A stretch of 64,000 nt of DNA from Bryum argenteum (taxonomy: Eukaryota > Streptophyta > Bryopsida > Bryales > Bryaceae). The notes beneath the pieces are model-generated. The model saw nothing but the letters and a program-made list of their open reading frames with translations. It did not search any database and was not told the origin of the DNA. A program made the translations under genes and the position numbers. The stretch's first letter is position 1, and every line of letters starts with the position of its first letter. Positions 59,673-64,000 of the stretch are shown here, piece after piece. Location: assembly GCA_037043015.1 (NCBI GenBank), contig CM073321.1:21821001-21885000 (forward strand), written 5' to 3'.

Positions 59673-60683
59673 TGATCTATGAGCTTCTTATTACTGATAC
59701 TACCTTTTTGTACTGACGGCTTGCAGGAAGTGGACGTCTGGATGGATGTCTTTGAAGATGTTTTCAAAGACAAGTTTTTCAGTGTAGAAGTTGCACTACT
59801 AGACGTCTAACAAAATGTCTAATTAGATGTTTTATAAGACATCTATTTAAATGTCTATGAAGACACTGCCATAGACATTGTATGACATGTACTCTCATCC
59901 GACATGGACTTCTGTTCACCATGTAAATAAACAGCTGTAAATTATGAAATTAATGAAATATCCACGTACATTTTCATTCATAAATATGCAAAAATTGCCG
60001 TATATATTACAATAACTATATTTGCTAACTAAGTTGTTTTACCAATTATATAATAATTTAATATTAATATTCTAATATTCTAATTTTCTAAATAGTTTGT
60101 GGTTTTTTTATTTTATTAAACTATATTTTTGTTATTATACATTATTAAAATATTCTCAAATATATATACATTGAAAATGAAATTATAATATTTAAATATT
60201 AATAAAAAAATTGGTCCAATGAAAAAATCTGAGATTACAAGATCAATGTTATGAAATTCATAATGCAATATTTTTAATTGTACAAAATAAAATTATAATG
60301 CACAAATAATGAAAGAGTATTTAAAAGGATGAAGTTCCTTTTCTTTCCCCATGCAAGTTGCTGCTCATTATCATGTTTTTTTACAGCTGGACTACTTTCT
60401 ATTCCCGTACCAGTAATTTCAGAGTTTTTTACGTGGTGAAACAGAAATTTCTTGCCAACGTGGCAATTTCAGGTATAACGCTATGTCTTAATAGACATCT
60501 TATAAAACATCCACGTATCTTTGGATGTCTTCAAATCATCCCGCACTCTGAGTTGAAGACATCTTTAAAACAACAAGATATCTTCCCATCTTACAAGACA
60601 TTTTGCAAGACAAGAAGACATCTTAAAAGTGATTTTTTCAAATATTGAGACATTTAAAATTTGATGGTTTTCCTATAGTAGGG

Positions 60684-61058
60684 GTCGAATGCGGATCCGA
60701 ATGGGGGGCCGGATAGTGCTACAGTCCGCTTCGCCCAAGGTGCACAAGAAGGAGACAAATCCAAACATACAAGGGATTCCACCCGATTAAATGGAGAGTT
60801 CAGCGGCGGGTGCAGCAAGAGCGGCTGCACCAATCGGGACAGATGACCTCCAAACCTCAGCCAGGTTGGATAGGTCGGCTGGCCTTGAGGATCTAGATCC
60901 GAGGATGAGAGCGTCACATCACTTCACCGACGCGCGCCTGGAGTATTTGAGGCTGAAAAAGTGCGTCACAGATATGGTAGAGAAGTTTGGATTCGAGAAC
61001 CTTAACAAAGTCAAGAAAATAGCCGATGCGAGGCCGTCCAAGAAACAGGTGCGATAGT
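60684..61058 (+). pseudogene. Family G copy G5, 3' part (between CACTA C and B)
   Basis: This resumes the G5 coding sequence. One frame is open for ~55 codons (DSATVRFAQGAQEGDKSKHT), then ATG-containing frame 60791 on reads FTDARLEYLRLKKCVTDMVE and FGFENLNKVKKIADARPS, matching G3 (FGVETLAGVKADVDSRPT). It is cut at 61058 by CACTA B. Confidence 0.6.
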
Positions 61059-62083
61059 CACTACAAGAAAACCCTGTTTTTTTTTATGTGTAAGCTAGAC
61101 ATCCAAAACGTCTTAAGATGTCCGCGATGATACTTTAATGTCTAAGAGGACATCCAGAATTGTTGGATGTTTGATATGATGTCTTAGAGCTTTAGAGGAC
61201 GTCGAGACGAGAATGTCTGGGGATGTTGGCCGAAACGTCTAAGTTTTTTGGATGTCTAACTAGACATCGCCGAAGACATCAAAGTGCCATGGTGGCAAGG
61301 GATTTTGGACGAGCAAGGTATAAACGTCAAAAAGTTACCGCTGGACGGAGTAAAATGCATTTCTTGTGTTTAAGAAGTTGCTGCATGGGCAGCAGTTTTC
61401 AAAAGTGAAAAAATATACATTACTTTTTTTTTCTTTTTTTATTATTATTATTATTTTATTTTATTTTCGGGAAAATTATTATGTGACGTGGCAGTATTAA
61501 AAAAACTAATTCAGAATATACTCACTTTATTTTGATGGTCCATTTGTTTAATGATATTAAAATATAAACTTATATTCCACCAAAAATATGTTATGTAAAT
61601 TTTATTATATTCAAATGATTCATAATATCATATTACTATATTAAGATTAATTATTAATTTTTATGAAGAAAAAGATAGTTAAATAATTAGATAATATTAT
61701 ATAAAAATTTATAATATCAGTAAAAGAGTGTTGTTACCAAAAAATATAATCTTAAAATATGACTAATTTAATGGATATTTAATCCTGAAAAAACACGTGG
61801 CCATAGATCAAAAGAGTTATTTACAGCGCTTTTATCTACATGGCAACAAGAACTCCACGTCGGACTACTTGACCAATCATACAACATCTAGTTGGATCTC
61901 TAACATGATATCTAATACAATGTCTAATACAATGTCTATGAGAATAACTACAATCAAGCATAAATGTCCGCGTAGACGTCTACTGGGATGTCTATGAAGA
62001 TGTCTTAAAGACATCCTCCTATACGCCATTGAACAAAAAGAGGCAGTACTTCAGGGTATTATGAATAATAATAACTTCTTCTC

Positions 62084-62724
62084 TTACTGCTCGTCCTCCA
62101 TGTCACCATCATTGTCTAAAATTTTTGCAGCAGTAACATGGGACCCTCTTGTTGGCACCGGTCTCTGATTAGACTCTGTCTCCAAGACCTGCGGTTGTAA
62201 GCCCTCGAAGTTTGCGTCGTCACGATTGCGATTCCATTTGCAATAGGTCGTCAATGCTCTAATGTTGTACGTCGACCTCGGACGTTTGTTCGGCATATGA
62301 TCTTCCATCCGTGTCTTGTTGGGTCATCGGGGAAAAAAACTTGTTGACAATGCAAGGGGAATGCAAATGAATTTGGATGCACCTTATTCTCCATGTGGTA
62401 GAAGTTTGCCATGTTGAATCTGTACTTCTTCTGCTCAATAGTGGGCACCCGCAAATCTGCAGAGGGTCTTACCTATTTGCATAGCAAAATCGTCGTGCAG
62501 TGTTTACGATAATCGAGCTCCAATATCTCTTGTATATATCCCACATGCTCAGTTGTATGTTCAATAGGCCTCCCATTGCAAATCCCCCAATTAATTGCTG
62601 TATATAAGTAGCCACTACACATAAGTCTCGAGTAATAAGGCCCCCCTCCGCCTTCCGCACCCGCAAATGCATTCCAAATGCGTGCATGTGCTGATGGAAA
62701 ATTGCAAACCCCTCTAGAGGACAT
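62084..62724 (-). pseudogene. CACTA gene remnant with DUF4216-like region (element B)
   Basis: The minus strand reads SSRGVCNFPSAHARIWNAF, EHVGYIQEILELDYRKHCTT, then in another frame ANFYHMENKVHPNSFAFPLH, CQQVFFPDDPTRHGWKIICR, and a third frame with VLETESNQRPVPTRG and a stop at 62084. It is homologous to 59001-59672. The QQVFF-DDP-GWKII pattern is the DUF4216 signature. Frameshifts between the pieces show decay. The coding direction runs toward the intact terminus, as in element C. Confidence 0.7.
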
Positions 62725-62959
62725 GAGTACTATATGAAGGCGTTGTCAAGTCGATCACCAGTGGCTTCTGCCTGCATCACTCGTGCCTTTAGCCAATCTG
62801 CAAAGCATGGCAAATCTCTCAGCTCAACAAGGTACGTCAGGACAATAGAAGGTTGTTGACGTCTTGACTTTACTCGGAATGCTTCTTGTTGTGGAAGAAA
62901 ATCTATAACTTACAATATCTGCTTAGCTATGGAAAAAACTTTGAAGCATCTTGTTTAAG

Positions 62960-63560
62960 ATTAGATTGTTCGTAGTTACTAAGAGTAACTAGTGTTGATT
63001 AGAGTATGTGGAGAGGGTTGGACTAATAGAGTCTTATTGTATATGAAGAGGGCTCGTCCACAAGAACTTATTGTGATTAGAGAGGATGGACCACTAGAGC
63101 CTTATCGTATGTAGAGAGAGAAGGTTCTCTAGTGATCTGTCCTTTGTAGAGTGATCTTGTTCACTCGAACCTTATCTTTGTTGTAGCACCTAGTGCCTTC
63201 ACTTGGATATATATGTAAATGCTTAGAATAAGTGAGTATCTCATTGAAGCATTCTTTGCTCTACTACTTGTAAGCTTTGAGTGTGTTGTATCATCTCTCT
63301 CCCTCTATTGAATCGCAATAGGTTATGGGCCCACTACTCTTGTAGTGAGGTTGAGTTTGGGTACTTTTGGAGGCTTGGAGATGTTGCATGCTCATGTAGG
63401 GCTCATTTGCACTACTTGGAGTCTCTTGGAGTTTAAGAGGTGCACTTGGAGTCATTTGGAGGAGATTTAGAGCATTGGAGGCAATAGAAGCAAATTGGAG
63501 GTGTTGGAGATGACTCAAAGGCTTGTAAGATTGTATGCATTTTGTATGAAACCTCCTTGC
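62960..63560. other. Possible LTR start nested in element B
   Basis: Quasi-repeats of ~55 bp (GGACCACTAGAGCCTTAT, GGACTAATAGAGTCTTAT), then a TATA-like GGATATATATGTAAATG near 63209, TCTCTCTCCCTCTA and TTGGAG-rich sequence. This is reminiscent of an LTR but no ends are seen. Confidence 0.3.
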
Positions 63561-64000
63561 ACATTGTAGGTGCTATTTTAAGGCCTTATTAATTAAATTG
63601 AGACACTTTGAAGTCTCAATTTAATCTCTGCTATAAATAGACTTCTAAATATGCAAATTAAATTGAGACTTTCCATTAAATTGATACTTTTGAGTGTTTT
63701 GATATTTGAAAATTTCTTTTTAAATAGATAAAGTGTTAATATCAAACATCCCATGATACATAATACAAAGTGATTATTTGTTATACCAATTTGAGACATT
63801 CTATTAAATAGAGATTTCCAAAATAACTATTCAAAGGTAAAGTTTTAGTTAGAATAATATGCTATTTATTTCCAAATTGAATAGATGAAGTAAAGACAAA
63901 GTCCTCTTTGCACAATCTACTAGCTAGAATACAACTATATCTACTAGCTAGAATACAACTATGAAGGGAACTATTCTATCTATTTCCTGCCAAGCAATAT
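63561..64000. other. AT-rich window end, no gene seen
   Basis: AATTGAGAC words recur (63597, 63660). No coding potential. Confidence 0.5.

Larger units (their letters stand above)
53337..60680 (-). mobile_element. CACTA element C, 7.3 kb, GGG duplication
   Basis: The left end CACTATAAGAAAACCATCAA starts at 53337. The right end is its complement with one change, ending at 60680 (AGTA for AGTG). GGG flanks both sides (53334-53336, 60681-60683), the 3 bp duplication expected for CACTA. GATGTCT/AGACATC words crowd both ends and the interior flanks. Element C is reversed relative to A: its left end matches A's right end (ACGT cluster, 53570-53690), and 59890-59945 complements A near 32530. Nested inside is E1b (54388-56625). 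The only coding remnant is DUF4216-like, at 59001-59672. Confidence 0.85.
61059..64000. mobile_element. CACTA element B, left end intact, right end off window
   Basis: Intact terminus CACTACAAGAAAACCCTG at 61059, followed by dense GATGTCT/AGACATC. It aligns with element A for ~1.1 kb (31804-32900) and again at 62890 with 33238 (GTGGAAGAAA...CTTTGAAGCAT). It keeps a coding remnant that A has lost (62084-62724, minus). The host triplet before it is AGT (61056-61058). From about 62960 the sequence departs from A and may be a nested element. Confidence 0.8.

Overview
This is eukaryotic nuclear DNA, almost certainly from a land plant or streptophyte alga with a large, transposon-packed genome. The evidence is plant-type telomere motifs (CCCTAAA at 20.25 and 22.24 kb, TTTAGGG at 36.9 kb), CACTA elements with DUF4216 remnants, a Ty3/gypsy integrase tail, a DUF7869 gene and a plant CAND2-type membrane protein gene. 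I see no operons, ribosome binding sites, rRNA, tRNA or CRISPR. Only one gene looks intact: an uninterrupted seven-transmembrane Tmemb_40 (TPRA1/CAND2-like) reading frame at 40.25-41.16 kb on the minus strand. Nearly every other long coding stretch is a decayed mobile-element gene with in-frame stops and frameshifts.

Layout. 0-3.9 kb: a decayed minus-strand gene (called X1) with a ParB-like motif, whose 5' leader intron is filled by a TTTAGC minisatellite. 3.9-10.6 kb: AT-rich DNA with a ~760 bp satellite, interrupted by an insertion and a MITE. 10.6-18.2 kb: a second decayed gene (X2, DUF7869) that shares the X1 leader. A 2 kb LTR-like element with a perfect 5 bp duplication splits its leader, and a long inverted repeat splits its coding region. 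18.2-24 kb: AT-rich DNA with telomere-like tracts, tandem duplications and a hairpin MITE. 24-28.7 kb: a convergent pair of pseudogenes, one with a possible BED zinc finger and one kinase-like with an HND loop, between two GC-rich blocks dense in CGATCGGTCG-type palindromes. 29-35.5 kb: LTR/leader-like sequence, a gene fragment of family G (below), and a 3.3 kb CACTA element (A). 35.5-42 kb: mostly unique DNA around the 7TM gene. 42-53 kb: degenerate copies of coiled-coil, acidic-rich family G plus a gypsy integrase tail. 53-64 kb: a family G copy cut by two CACTA elements, C (7.3 kb, GGG duplication) and B (running off the window). C itself carries a second copy of the 2 kb LTR-like element.

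The most unusual items are (1) X1 and X2, two genes with different proteins but one shared leader, and introns stuffed with a 21-nt palindrome made of TTTAGCTCGA, one base, and its reverse complement; (2) family G, at least five copies of an unassigned protein family next to gypsy sequence; (3) the convergent kinase-like/BED-like pair. Nested insertions give a relative history: family G came first, then the CACTA elements, then the LTR-like element inside C.
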